DNA from: Saccharomycopsis malanga
Taxonomy: Eukaryota > Ascomycota > Saccharomycetes > Ascoideales > Saccharomycopsidaceae
Reading direction: 5' to 3'
Assembly (NCBI GenBank): GCA_004014935.1
Contig: CP025322.1
Coordinates: 1,364,001-1,428,000, forward strand
Length of the DNA: 64,000 nt
The position numbers and the translations under genes were made by a program. The first letter of the stretch is position 1. Each line of letters starts with the position of its first letter. Of this stretch, positions 32,201 to 41,239 are shown piece after piece. The notes beneath the pieces are model-generated. The model was not told the origin of the DNA and made no database searches. It saw only the letters and a list, made by a program, of their open reading frames with translations.

Positions 32201-32334
32201 CACCTGTGGCCAAGAAACCTTCCATATTATCATCGTTGGGCATGCAAACTAATAGGGCCATAGGGGGTCCAAAGCGCGGGATTGGCGCCGGTGTATTCAG
32301 AAGACCTTTATATCGTTCTGCGACTAACACGTAA
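29296..32334 (+). CDS. Large acidic repeat protein with DUF3020-like basic block
   Basis: 1012 residues, no signal peptide or membrane segment. The N-terminal 450 residues are very acidic (including a run of about nine Asp) and carry a degenerate helical motif of the form DAIxxMVxxVxxEV at least nine times (about residues 60, 100, 175, 215, 280, 315, 360, 395, 427), with two more near 715 and 755. A strongly basic block at about 625-690 (RVRLDNRTRKQKWREKNNSR.. through ..EFNKRKSRRIERLKK) resembles, as I recall it, fungal DUF3020. Further on are a PAPAPAPAP run (about 593-602) and a Ser/Lys/Pro-rich tail ending in a Gly/Arg-rich stretch. The basic block, acidic arms and absence of enzymes suggest a nuclear, nucleic-acid-binding or scaffolding protein. 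No ortholog is named and function is unknown. Confidence 0.75.
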   Translation: MSISSGTNDAINDHGVTQDDSATNANTQNDVKSWIDGEYHGNEIERTMDKNSPNNIIADALAEIVNNVSNGVHEKDDNTNDDSNNGEQDDGAGDDGTDVIAGIVGGIFDDINAQREEEDHFENQDSQPEEAHKLESLQNHKEEVHQSGNIVNESHADELEENASNVEEDHFDMNDAIAQMVTETVNEVSRVDEEKEKAEKEEDQSKIEANYEDKYQEAISRIVNETVNQISEEQSNQRRVSIPGKVDEVQKKDNGDTQEKHKDDDDDDDDDDDLSNAMNDAFAQLLKDTLNDSSQKNIVSEEKNPEMDSTELLISGAVNEIMKSVSEVNSEVDQETIKGRKRSFVQASTKTAEKDVSATDIAESTIARIVQNVQNAVQLIPMEEPEKVLLVNTQEDFQYAMDEMIRKVADEIIPDDEGEAVVQEDTNDLQFAIEEMVKNVVDETYEDSTPTDTYAARSSLIDSLLQNSDLTSSIVSSTLEKRGLELSKKKALDLAEELMMKRNAITSREYATTPNLRDLLNKRVSQANAASSLSFPASFYTGAYTATTAEKINEVAAKVSATSKTNLQQQKGWALKSLNNLLYGKQPAPAPAPAPTTPTLSTTITQAVNYVLQILMSNQKDMFKIDDKERVRLDNRTRKQKWREKNNSRNKDNDLRFRVHKRANVMFGEKDSEEKQKWITEEFNKRKSRRIERLKKTNNDNGIYTGPAVGKRNITNSMINESIINFVKDSLLNAENKETAAPLVGHENTQAISEAISNALNAANLNVSHELFTSTIMSLVTSYMSNNKKFDENILKTIQAKKPSESPATTSATNSKVKPPSKTPDPELTSLVKNGAVAAYYRNKNAKKNISIKSSTALPAIDPSIMDLDGDKKTLSNLFSNISLVPSKRKGSETPEAASTTKKPDLSFGKNKSNDSSKKPKAESESTIPKPSFRLPIYRRSISSAVSSTVVTSTSVKTTDMKPASPRSAPVAKKPSILSSLGMQTNRAIGGPKRGIGAGVFRRPLYRSATNT

Positions 32335-33422
32335 TTATTTTTTTTTTTGTTTTTGTTTTTACTTTCATTATTTTACGGTTCTCTCGGGGTTATTTGTTTT
32401 TTTCCTGTTTAATCGGACTGGTTTCCGGTTGTGTATAATAGTTATGACTAATGACATGGGTCGAGATTTTCAGTTTAAACATTTTTTAGTGTGTAAGTAT
32501 GTTAAATGATTACTAGCATTCTGATGAATGATGTGTATTAGATGTCAAACAAGATGGGTTTTAATGCGAGAGCCTGAAAGAAGTCAACAACAATAGCCCT
32601 GTGTAATGTTTTAAAAAAAAAGGTTCTTCATTACTAGGTTACTAAGCGGAAATCGTTAAGGGAGAAAGGTATATTGAAAACAAAACTGGCTGGGAAGAGT
32701 CTTGAAAGTAGTGGATGAACAGAACAGGCTTGTTGGGTACAGCAAGAAGGCGGTACTCCAAATAAGGATTAGGTTTAATCAAGGATTTTTTATCAAGATT
32801 ACATCATAACAATAAACAAGTCGAATGAGACAAATATAGCAAGGTAGATATAAGATTCCAGTTAAACGTTACTCAAAGTTAGCCGTATATAGACGTTTTC
32901 ATAATTATTACACCCTATATCGCAGACAAGTCAATTGTTTCGAACGAGCTTTAATGTGAATGGTCTAAATACGGAAGTAAGAAATGGGATAAAGCATAAA
33001 ACAATTTACAAAGTTGAATAAAGACTAAAAAGTTTAAGATAATAAGCATTCAAATACATGGTACACATAACTAGTATACGCATTAAAATGCCTACGAGAC
33101 CATAATAACACTACAGTTCTTTATAGCAAACGTATTCATTACGTTCATCTCCAAACAACATATAATATCATTTTAGTATCCCATTCACTATATACCATTA
33201 ATTGATGCAAAGATTGTAACAAATATTCATTAAGAAGGAACAAATCCAATAAAAAAAATTTTTTTTTTCAATAGCTCCAATAGCTCCAATAGCTCAAATG
33301 CAGACAGCATTTCGGAGAGAAGCTAAGATTCCACGTAAAATCTTCCCCCTACAAAACAATTAAACACAAGAATTTTAATATATACACAAGATTTGAAACA
33401 TACAAAAAAACAAAAAGTAGCG
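32335..33422. other. Intergenic: convergent DUF3020-like gene / MSS116
   Basis: 1.09 kb with no promoter needed. T-rich 3' sequence after the first gene; a long A/T inverted run (AAAAAAAA then TTTTTTTTTT) at about 33251-33268 and a 9-bp tandem triplet beside it, about 130-150 bp from the MSS116 stop. No RNA gene recognised. Confidence 0.5.
33269..33295. repeat. CAATAGCTC tandem triplet
   Basis: Three perfect copies of the 9-mer CAATAGCTC, end to end, directly after an A/T run downstream of the MSS116 stop. Non-coding microsatellite-like repeat. Confidence 0.9.
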
Positions 33423-35531
33423 TTAAAAAAAGTTATTTCTAAAAGAATCACCTTTTGATCTTCTGTTATTTCTGTCATTAGACCTGTTATTGGATCTGTA
33501 GTCGGATCTGTTATTGGATCTGTAGTCGGATCTGTTATTGGATCTGTAGTCGGATCTGTTATTAGATCTATAGTCGGATCTGTTATTGGATCTGTAGTCG
33601 GATCTGTTATTGGATCTGTAATTGGATCTGTAATCAGATCTGTCGTTTTTGGATCTATCACCGCTTGTTCTGTGATTATCTCTATCTCCCCCGTGTTCAT
33701 CTTCATCGTTAAATCTGGAAGACTTTCGACCGTCTTTAACGTAAAACAAATCATTTGCGAGGCGATCTTTCATTCCCAACACCATAGTTTGAAAGTTCTT
33801 AGTGATTGGAGGTTTTTCGGTCAGATCCAACAATTTGTTGAAAAGAGTAATGGATGATTCAGCACATGAAACGAAATTCAAGCTGTATCTACCAGTGATG
33901 GATTTGAAGTAACCCAAGGCAGAATGCAAAAGATCACTAACATAATATGAATTGCTCAACCCTTCTCTGCCATCGAAAATAATATCTTCATCAGAAGTCA
34001 AGCCAGTAATGATAGTTTCTATTTCTTCAGAATCTTCAGTTGGCACGATATCATTGTATCCTAGAGTTTCAGCAAATTTTATTTTTCTCTTTTCCAAAAC
34101 TTTAAGGCCAGGAGTTTCAGGTTCAGTAAGGAATAAGACAGCATTACCTTTAGTACTACTACCTCTAGCAGTTCTTCCGATTCTGTGAATGTAATCACTG
34201 GCCTCAGAAGGCAAACAAACTTGAACAACGTGAGAAACATTTGGGAAATCCATACCTCTAGCACCAACATCTGAAGTTACTAAGATTGCATTAGGGTTCG
34301 CTTTGAAATCAGTGACAGCTTTATTTCTGCGTGCTTGAGTGAGTTTCCCATGAAATTCGATAACTTGAATGCCATTTGAGTTGCTCTTTCTTCTTGCAAC
34401 CTGTAAAATTCCATATTTTTCTTTCATGTATTGACCCAACATGCAGGAAAAGTACGACACCAATTTTACAGTTGGCATAAAGATAACAGGCTTGAAAAAA
34501 TCTTCCAGAGAAGTACGAATGTTTTTGTTTGCTTCAATGTTTTGAGCAACCAAGTGAGCAGCAGCAACAACACTTTTGAACAAGTTTTCGGTGACAACAA
34601 GAGATTGGTGAATTTTCTCATGGGCTTCTGGTTCGTTTGGATCAACTGTGTTGACATAAACAAAATCTTCACCCAAAACCTCCTTAGCAAAAGATAACAC
34701 ATTGGAATCGATAGTGGCAGAAAATAACACAGTCTTGAATCTAGAAGACTTGTTCAAGTCCTTCAAAACAGAGTCGATACTTAACAATTCCTCTTTGAAT
34801 CCGATATCAAGCAATCTGTCAGCCTCGTCCAAAACCTTAAATTGCAAGTTTCTAAATCTGGCAGCAATTCTGTCATCTTGCAAAAGATCATATAAACGGC
34901 CTGGAGTAGCAACAACAATAGAAGGGACATTTTTACTGAAAATAGACACTTGCATTTGTCTGCTTTCACCACCAACAAAAGTTTGAATCTTAGATTCCAA
35001 GTTTCTAGTATACAGTAATCTGTTATCCAACATTGCATACACCTTGGCAAATTCATCACTAATTTGAAATGCCAAGTCTCTGGTTGGAGCAATAATCAAA
35101 GAACGCACATCCATGTTTCTCTTTTGGCTACGAGCGGCAAAATATTCATCTTGAATCACAGGAATCCCGAAAGCAAGAGTCTTACCAGTACCAGTTCTGG
35201 CTCTGGCCACAATACCAGCCTCCGTTTCCAAAATTGGTCTAATCGACTTAGCCTGTACAGGAGTCATATTTTTGAACCCCATCTTCGAGAAACCATGGAT
35301 AAGTTTCTTATCAACAAGACCCGCAAGACTCGAAAATTCAAGAGAGTCATCTTTTGTAACATCTTGTGCTTTCTCTTCTAATGGTTTCAGCTCATCTCTG
35401 TATACTTGAGTGAGATGAATTTGTCTAACTGGAACTCTGACCACAGGTGAAGCATTATGAGATATTTTAGAAGCTGAAACAGCCTTTCCAGTAAAAGGAG
35501 AACGCCTCAAAAAACACTTGAACATAAACAT
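33423..35531 (-). CDS. MSS116: Mitochondrial DEAD-box RNA helicase Mss116
   Basis: 702 residues. Basic mitochondrial presequence (about 1-40); Q-motif region FKNMTPVQAKSIRP (about 86-99); motif I ARTGTGKT (111-118); Ia APTRDLA; Ib TPGR; motif II DEAD (235-238); motif III SAT (271-273); motif V TSDVGARGMDFP; motif VI HRIGRTARG. A helical extension follows motif VI, as in Mss116/CYT-19, then an Arg-rich tail built from RSDYRSNN repeats. Known role: a general RNA chaperone for group I/II intron splicing and translation in mitochondria; the Arg-rich tail helps tether RNA. All catalytic motifs are intact. Confidence 0.93.
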   Translation of the reverse strand: MFMFKCFLRRSPFTGKAVSASKISHNASPVVRVPVRQIHLTQVYRDELKPLEEKAQDVTKDDSLEFSSLAGLVDKKLIHGFSKMGFKNMTPVQAKSIRPILETEAGIVARARTGTGKTLAFGIPVIQDEYFAARSQKRNMDVRSLIIAPTRDLAFQISDEFAKVYAMLDNRLLYTRNLESKIQTFVGGESRQMQVSIFSKNVPSIVVATPGRLYDLLQDDRIAARFRNLQFKVLDEADRLLDIGFKEELLSIDSVLKDLNKSSRFKTVLFSATIDSNVLSFAKEVLGEDFVYVNTVDPNEPEAHEKIHQSLVVTENLFKSVVAAAHLVAQNIEANKNIRTSLEDFFKPVIFMPTVKLVSYFSCMLGQYMKEKYGILQVARRKSNSNGIQVIEFHGKLTQARRNKAVTDFKANPNAILVTSDVGARGMDFPNVSHVVQVCLPSEASDYIHRIGRTARGSSTKGNAVLFLTEPETPGLKVLEKRKIKFAETLGYNDIVPTEDSEEIETIITGLTSDEDIIFDGREGLSNSYYVSDLLHSALGYFKSITGRYSLNFVSCAESSITLFNKLLDLTEKPPITKNFQTMVLGMKDRLANDLFYVKDGRKSSRFNDEDEHGGDRDNHRTSGDRSKNDRSDYRSNYRSNNRSDYRSNNRSDYRSNNRSDYRSNNRSDYRSNNRSDYRSNNRSNDRNNRRSKGDSFRNNFF
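33484..33639. repeat. MSS116: 24-bp coding minisatellite in MSS116 tail
   Basis: About six tandem 24-bp units, most near-identical, encoding the 8-residue unit RSDYRSNN. One unit is slightly diverged (AGATCTATAG for GGATCTGTAG). The basic Tyr/Arg composition matches the RNA-tethering role of the tail. Confidence 0.9.
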
Positions 35532-36582
35532 GAATAGTGTTGTTAAAGGCTGGTTGTTCTTTAAGGAGTTGTAATTTGTATTGAAAAGATTTCATTATCT
35601 GCTTTTTTATACCATCGCACATTACTTTTTTTTTTTTTTTTGAAAAATTTTCTGCATAATGCGGGTATCGCTTGATAGGTGCATTCAATGGCATATACAT
35701 GCATACTAATAAGTAACAGAGAATGAATGTTTTTGATTTTTTATTTTCCAGCTTATTGTTGAGAGTAGAAAATATTTTGATATTTATATTGTGCTCTTCC
35801 GGTGCAATGTATCCGGTGCAATGTATTAGTCTTAAAAGTTACTTTGGTTTCATCTTGTTGTGTGAAATTATGCATATCATTGCCGTGTTACGCATACAGC
35901 TATATCAGAGGCATAAGAAAATATGCTTTTCGTTTGCTATGTTAATTTCCAGTGAAGCCTGGTGATTGTGTGAACTAGCTATATATATATTTATATTCAT
36001 ACATTTGTCAAACAATATAGAATTATAGTTTGACATCTCAACATTGCATAAATCACATGACCAGACATATATGTTATAGCTGGTTCTAATCTAATACTGT
36101 TTTGTTCTTGTGAATGAATGCACTAGTATATCTTAGTTTCCAGCCAATCTAAGACCAAAATGGTACTCTGCCTATCGTTTGCTTGATTTTTGCTCCTCTT
36201 TTGCCTGGTCCTCTCCCCCACCTCCGACTCTATTTTTTTAGTTGATCTTAGAACTGCTTTTCCCTTTCCAACCTTATTTTTCATTCCTCTAAGCAGCCCT
36301 TCTATTGATACGCCTATTTTTGCCTCGCTGACATACCTTGGGCGTATAAAACTAACAAGCTCTATGCTATTCTCAGCCCAACTTACTAATAGATTACGTA
36401 ATGAATTGCCTTACCCTATATAGTGAACACTAGTTAGTAGTAGATGAGTGGCATTCTATATGAAAACGAAGGGGGCCTTTTGATAGATCTGTATTTAGGG
36501 TAATTCAGAACAACTAGTCAAGTGGAAGAGGCTGTTATAAACTTTTTGTAAGAGGCCAGGCTCTGGACGGAAGAGAAGAAAG
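35532..36582. other. Intergenic: divergent MSS116 / STE11 promoter
   Basis: 1.05 kb. Poly(dT) of about 18 at about 35624-35641; a perfect 14-bp tandem duplication at 35799-35826; TATATATATATT near 35981. I see no clear pheromone-response element. Short ORFs inside (such as about 36190-36423) lack coding character. Confidence 0.5.
35799..35826. repeat. Perfect 14-bp tandem duplication
   Basis: CCGGTGCAATGTAT occurs twice, end to end, with no mismatch, about 270 bp upstream of MSS116 and 760 bp upstream of STE11. Confidence 0.95.
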
Positions 36583-39453
36583 ATGAGTGCGCCAACTTCG
36601 TCTACTTCATCATCAACGCCAGCAATAGTTAGTGTGGGGAGTTTTGTATTGGAGACTTGGTTAGAGTCGATCAACTGTTCACAATATCTCCTGTTATTTA
36701 AAGAGCATGATATTGAGGAGTATGATCTTATTGCACAACTAGATTATTCGACATTGAAAGAGTTGGGGGTTGCCAAGGTTGGGGATTTGGTTAGATTGGA
36801 ACGTTCTCTTAATGAGTTACGGATTTCCAAACTAGCCAGTGCTAGTGATACCAGTGTTGTTGAAAAAGAAGTGAAACAACCTTTTGCAGCCTTGCCTGTT
36901 GCGGAGAGCTTTGTAGATAAGATTGTTAATTACCAGATAGAGATGCCTAAATATTCAAACCGGTCTGGTACAGGTGGTAATGATAGTTATCTCAGTGAGA
37001 GCGAAAACGATACAGAAAATAGCATGAAATTATCAGTGACTGATGGGTCTTCATCTTTATCCTCTTCATCGTCGGCTAACAAGTTTATGAAAGGAGAAGA
37101 CGATAGTAGCAGTGCCGATGAGAATTTGAAACATTCACTCATTAAAAACCATTCCACATCAACCATCAGTTCAATAGAGTCCAACGACAGCACAGTGGCC
37201 ACACCACAGCCTCTGTATTCTGCCGCCATAGAATGTTTGGCACCTGTAGCATACATGGACAAACATATAGCGGTGTTTATTTTACAGAACGGGAAGATCA
37301 AGAAAATGAATACAGAAGGTTGTTATAATGCCGAATCTATAAAGAAAAAGTTGTTGAGACGATTGAATTTGAAACCAGCTCAGCATGAAAACTACAGCAC
37401 CTATTTCATTGATTCCAATGATAACATACATTTGATGTTTGATGTCGAGCTCGTTTCTTTAGTGAGAAGCTCCGATAGAGTAGAAAGAAATAGAATCATA
37501 TTCTGTCGATCCAGCGAGGATCCTAGCTCAGAGGCTTTGTCCACATCAAGAGCAATATCCACTAGGTTTGAAGAAAACCATAAGAAAAGTTCCAGTAGCA
37601 AAAAGAAGAAAGGTTCTGAGGATGAGGACAAAATTACTCCAACTAAATATCTCAATGTCAACACGACAACCAGTAGTCACAATTTGAGAAAAAATATCAA
37701 GAAGAAAAATTCAAAGGAACATCATAATAACGGAACCACCACCCCTCCTTATGCAAGAAAAAACAAGTTTATGAAACCACTTTATGAACAACGTCCTCCT
37801 AGTGAATTGATTTCTTCAAATCTAGCTGAATATTTCCCAGAAACACCATCCAAAGAATTGCATCAAACCATCAAGAACTCCGTAAGATATTCTGTTAGAA
37901 TGTCCAGAGTTTACTCGAGACTTTCGATGATTTCCACTAGTTCCAGAAACAGTAGCATTGCCAATTTCACTAATAATCTCCAGAACAGCCCCAGAACTGT
38001 TGGTGATGTCTGGATGAATAATGCAAGTGAGTTGGATGAAGCTGTTTTGGGAGATGACAAAGAGTTTATGGATATCATGAGTAGTTATAAACGTCCTAAA
38101 TCACGGTTTATACCTTCTGGCGCGCCTCCTTTACCAGGGAAAAAACCATCTTCTCCCTCTTCTTTGTCAGTTTCGTCAGCTGGAACTGCCGATAGTGGCA
38201 ACAGCAAAAGAGGTACCAAAAAGACACCCGAGACTCCAAAACGGTTGTCCAATAAACGATTGTCAGTAGCTATTAATTCTGGTAACAACCGGGACTCCAG
38301 GATTGAATTGCTTGATTTGAGTAGTGCTGATACCGAGACAGAAATTGGCGGAGAAGAAGAAGACGCCGAATCCTTAATGAAAGATTTGGAAGACCAACAA
38401 TCAAGTCTTGATACTAATACTGGCCCAGAACATTGGTTGAAAGGTAAAAGGATTGGTGCTGGAAGTTTCGGCGTGGTATATCTTGGATTGAATTCTTTCA
38501 CCGGTGAACTTATGGCAGTTAAACAAGTTGAGATTCCAAAGGTACACGAATTAGCTGTAAGTACAAGTGCTGCTGCCGAAACCCTGGGTGGCGCCTCATC
38601 AACTGCTGCTGATTCTTCCGATAATGGAAAAGGACTTGCTGGTTCCAATGCTGCTGAAGCAACTCTACAATCGGATACCACTTTGGGAAGTAACGACACC
38701 ATTCAAAGAAAAGATCTCAAATCAGACGAAGACACACCAGATGGTAAAGCAATTGCCAAGAAGGAAAAAGACCATAAGCAAAGTATGATTGACGCTTTAC
38801 AGCGAGAAATGGCTCTATTGAAAGAACTCAAGCATGAGAAAATTGTAAGATATCTTGGTTCTTCATCAGATGGATCATTTTTGAATATTTTCTTGGAATA
38901 CGTACCGGGTGGCTCTATCACCGCCATGCTTAATAACTATGGTCCATTTAAAGAGCCTTTGATCAGAAACTTTACCCGTCAGATTCTCATAGGGTTGAAG
39001 TACTTGCATTCCAAAAATATAATCCATAGAGATATCAAGGGAGGTAATATTTTGATTGACAACAACGGAGGAGCAAAAATTTCTGACTTTGGTATCTCAA
39101 AAAAAATCGAAACTTCAATGCAACCAAAAAGAGCGTCGCTTCAAGGTTCTGTTTATTGGATGGCACCCGAAGTGGTGAGACAAGTAACCAACAGTGAAAA
39201 GTCCGACGTTTGGTCAGTAGGGTGCTTGATCATTGAAATGTTCACAGGTAAACACCCATTTCCAGAATTCAGTCAAATGCAAGCAATTTTCAGGATAGGA
39301 ACCCATTCTATTCCCGAGATTCCAGAAATTTGTACCGAAGATTGTAAAGACTTTTTAAGAAAAACTTTCATTGTGGAGTACCAAAAAAGACCAAGTGCCA
39401 AAGAATTGTTGAGCCACCCATTTTTGAACAGTTTGATCATGTCAGATCAATAA
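36583..39453 (+). CDS. STE11: MAP kinase kinase kinase Ste11
   Basis: 956 residues. N-terminal SAM domain (about 17-78, LETWLESINCSQYL.. to ..DLVRLERSLNELR), a Ras-association/RBD-like domain (about 222-310, with HIAVFILQNGKIKKMNTEGC), a long Ser-rich linker, then the kinase domain (about 617-951): GAGSFGVVYLG glycine loop, Lys647 (MAVKQVEIP), alphaC Glu742, HRDIKGGN (Asp817), DFG (Asp835), APEVV. This is the Ste11/Byr2 order. Known role: the MAPKKK for mating, filamentation and osmostress, held by Ste50 through SAM contacts. An insert of about 75 residues lies between beta3 and alphaC, longer than the similar insert in S. cerevisiae. Codon 37, in the SAM domain, is CTG and is probably Ser. 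Confidence 0.95.
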   Translation: MSAPTSSTSSSTPAIVSVGSFVLETWLESINCSQYLLLFKEHDIEEYDLIAQLDYSTLKELGVAKVGDLVRLERSLNELRISKLASASDTSVVEKEVKQPFAALPVAESFVDKIVNYQIEMPKYSNRSGTGGNDSYLSESENDTENSMKLSVTDGSSSLSSSSSANKFMKGEDDSSSADENLKHSLIKNHSTSTISSIESNDSTVATPQPLYSAAIECLAPVAYMDKHIAVFILQNGKIKKMNTEGCYNAESIKKKLLRRLNLKPAQHENYSTYFIDSNDNIHLMFDVELVSLVRSSDRVERNRIIFCRSSEDPSSEALSTSRAISTRFEENHKKSSSSKKKKGSEDEDKITPTKYLNVNTTTSSHNLRKNIKKKNSKEHHNNGTTTPPYARKNKFMKPLYEQRPPSELISSNLAEYFPETPSKELHQTIKNSVRYSVRMSRVYSRLSMISTSSRNSSIANFTNNLQNSPRTVGDVWMNNASELDEAVLGDDKEFMDIMSSYKRPKSRFIPSGAPPLPGKKPSSPSSLSVSSAGTADSGNSKRGTKKTPETPKRLSNKRLSVAINSGNNRDSRIELLDLSSADTETEIGGEEEDAESLMKDLEDQQSSLDTNTGPEHWLKGKRIGAGSFGVVYLGLNSFTGELMAVKQVEIPKVHELAVSTSAAAETLGGASSTAADSSDNGKGLAGSNAAEATLQSDTTLGSNDTIQRKDLKSDEDTPDGKAIAKKEKDHKQSMIDALQREMALLKELKHEKIVRYLGSSSDGSFLNIFLEYVPGGSITAMLNNYGPFKEPLIRNFTRQILIGLKYLHSKNIIHRDIKGGNILIDNNGGAKISDFGISKKIETSMQPKRASLQGSVYWMAPEVVRQVTNSEKSDVWSVGCLIIEMFTGKHPFPEFSQMQAIFRIGTHSIPEIPEICTEDCKDFLRKTFIVEYQKRPSAKELLSHPFLNSLIMSDQ

Positions 39454-40142
39454 TTACACTTTCTAAATTTTTGTTTATTTTTACTTATATTTTATTTTGT
39501 TTGTTTGTGTTTTATTATATTCAGCTTATGTGGTGTTGTTTCTTTTCAGATTTTCTTTCAGTTCTTCTGCTGCAATTTTTTGCTCAGCTTAATTTTGATA
39601 CTATACATATATCTTGATATTTTTCTGGAATGTTAAAATTCTCTATTTCTTTATTTTCATTGGCCATACTGTAGATAGTTTGTCTATGAAAAGCAGTTTA
39701 TGTTACTTTACATTTTATATACGAGTGAAACTTAATAAGGCCACCGCCTGTTGAAATTTTGGCAAGCAACTGCTTCTTTTGCAGTTGATTTGGAATATTT
39801 AGTGTCTGAACCGTGATTCCGACCGTACTGTTTATTAGCCTACTTGATTTTGAAATAAAAATAGGCGAGAAGGTTTTTTTGCAAACATGTATATAATGAC
39901 AGATCTATTGTGTTAAACATGTACAATTGGTGGCCACAAGGCTTTTGGATAACCTGGCAGCAGCTTACACATAATGAAGTATACATTAAATAGGTGTTAA
40001 GCACAATTCATATAGAACAAACTTGTAGATAAAAAAGACATTGCTTATGTTTGTGTGAAAATATGCTTTCAATAGAAGCTTGATGGTTATTGTCGTAAAC
40101 TCGTTAGATGTTAAGCCATACATAATGGGGAAAGGAGCCTGA
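39454..40142. other. Intergenic: convergent STE11 / HAP3
   Basis: 689 bp between 3' ends, T-rich after STE11. No ORF, tRNA or repeat stands out. Confidence 0.5.
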
Positions 40143-40937
40143 TTACTGGTTACTGTTATGACTATGTTCACCATTAAGGCTAGGATGATGATGTTGGAGG
40201 TCCAACTGGCCCTGACCGTTGGCGTCGCCTATACCGGCATTGTTACTTAACGATTCTAAAAGATTTGAAGTGTCATCGGATTTGATCAAATCAATGTTAG
40301 GATCGAACTGGTCGCCTGAATTATTAGTAAATTGATCGTCAGGGTTGGCAGTAAATTGGTCGCCTGGATTCGAAGTGAACTGGTCAAACTGGTTGTCTTG
40401 TAAATTATTTTCTTCATCAAGAGGTTGTTCGTTACTATGTGCTTTACCAATATCCATTCCATTGGTAATGTGATGGGTTTTATTCATTGAAATATCATTG
40501 TTGTTATCGTCCATAGGTCCATTATCATTAGCAGAATCGGACTCCAAATTCATGGTATTATTCACCATACTGCTTCCTGCACTAGTGCTTGAAGGCTGTC
40601 TTTTTCTCATTTCGCCCCTCTCTTGTTTCAATGCTTGTTGTTGACGATATTTTGTGAGGTAGATTTTCAATGCCTCAGAATAATTTTCAAAACCAAGAGC
40701 AGTCATTGCAAGCAAAATGTCTTCACCATTGATGGTTTTACGTTTTTCACCCGAACAGTTATCACTGGCTTCACTGGTGATAAAACTGATAAACTCCGAC
40801 ACACATTCTTGCATGCACTCTTTAGCATCTTTAGACACCTTTGCCGAGGCAGGAAGAGTATTCTTCATGAGACGAGCAACATTGGCAATAGGAAGCCACC
40901 GGTCCTGCTCTCTTAATTCCGGTTCTTTGTGACTCAT
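40143..40937 (-). CDS. HAP3: CCAAT-binding factor subunit B (Hap3/NF-YB)
   Basis: 264 residues from ATG at 40937 ([16 protein letters not shown]); the longer frame begins at GTG. The histone-fold core (about 8-100) is nearly consensus [85 protein letters not shown] low-complexity Asn/Asp/Ser tail of about 160 residues follows, with four 8-residue units of the DQFTxNPx type. Known role: with Hap2 and Hap5 it binds CCAAT and controls respiratory and, in CUG-clade yeasts, iron-response genes through Hap43. CUG-clade species often have two HAP3 paralogs; which one this is cannot be told. Confidence 0.93.
   Translation of the reverse strand: MSHKEPELREQDRWLPIANVARLMKNTLPASAKVSKDAKECMQECVSEFISFITSEASDNCSGEKRKTINGEDILLAMTALGFENYSEALKIYLTKYRQQQALKQERGEMRKRQPSSTSAGSSMVNNTMNLESDSANDNGPMDDNNNDISMNKTHHITNGMDIGKAHSNEQPLDEENNLQDNQFDQFTSNPGDQFTANPDDQFTNNSGDQFDPNIDLIKSDDTSNLLESLSNNAGIGDANGQGQLDLQHHHPSLNGEHSHNSNQ
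40301..40395. repeat. HAP3: 24-bp coding repeat in HAP3 tail
   Basis: About four diverged 24-bp units encode [24 protein letters not shown] and QFDPN. The period is in frame and the composition is acidic/polar, suggesting a flexible tail that expands and shrinks by slippage. Confidence 0.85.
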
Positions 40938-41239
40938 TTTACGATTATCAATAATATTCACTATTGACTCTATTATGTGTTTTGCAAATATTAGATATAT
41001 TATTATATTAGGTGCGTTTGATTTTGGCACAAAATATCTATCCGCTTTCGATGATTTTCCGCCTTGGTCCTTTAGTATGGAGGGCTTCTAACGTAATGTG
41101 TTGTCAACCCTTCGTTGATATATATGTATAAATCTTATATTTCGATCGTAGTGTATATCAGCTGCGTTCCCTTTTTTCATATGAGATAAATATACATAGT
41201 GGTTAGGTTGATCTAGAAGATAGTAAGGAGACATAGGAA
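40938..41239. other. Intergenic: divergent HAP3 / RFT1 promoter
   Basis: 302 bp, AT-rich, with TATATATGTATAAAT near 41120 that may serve RFT1. No further element recognised. Confidence 0.45.

Noticed and set aside
33323-33754. 143-codon frame with repeated TDPITDPT
   Set aside because: Shifted frame of the MSS116 24-bp minisatellite; the helicase frame continues intact through it.
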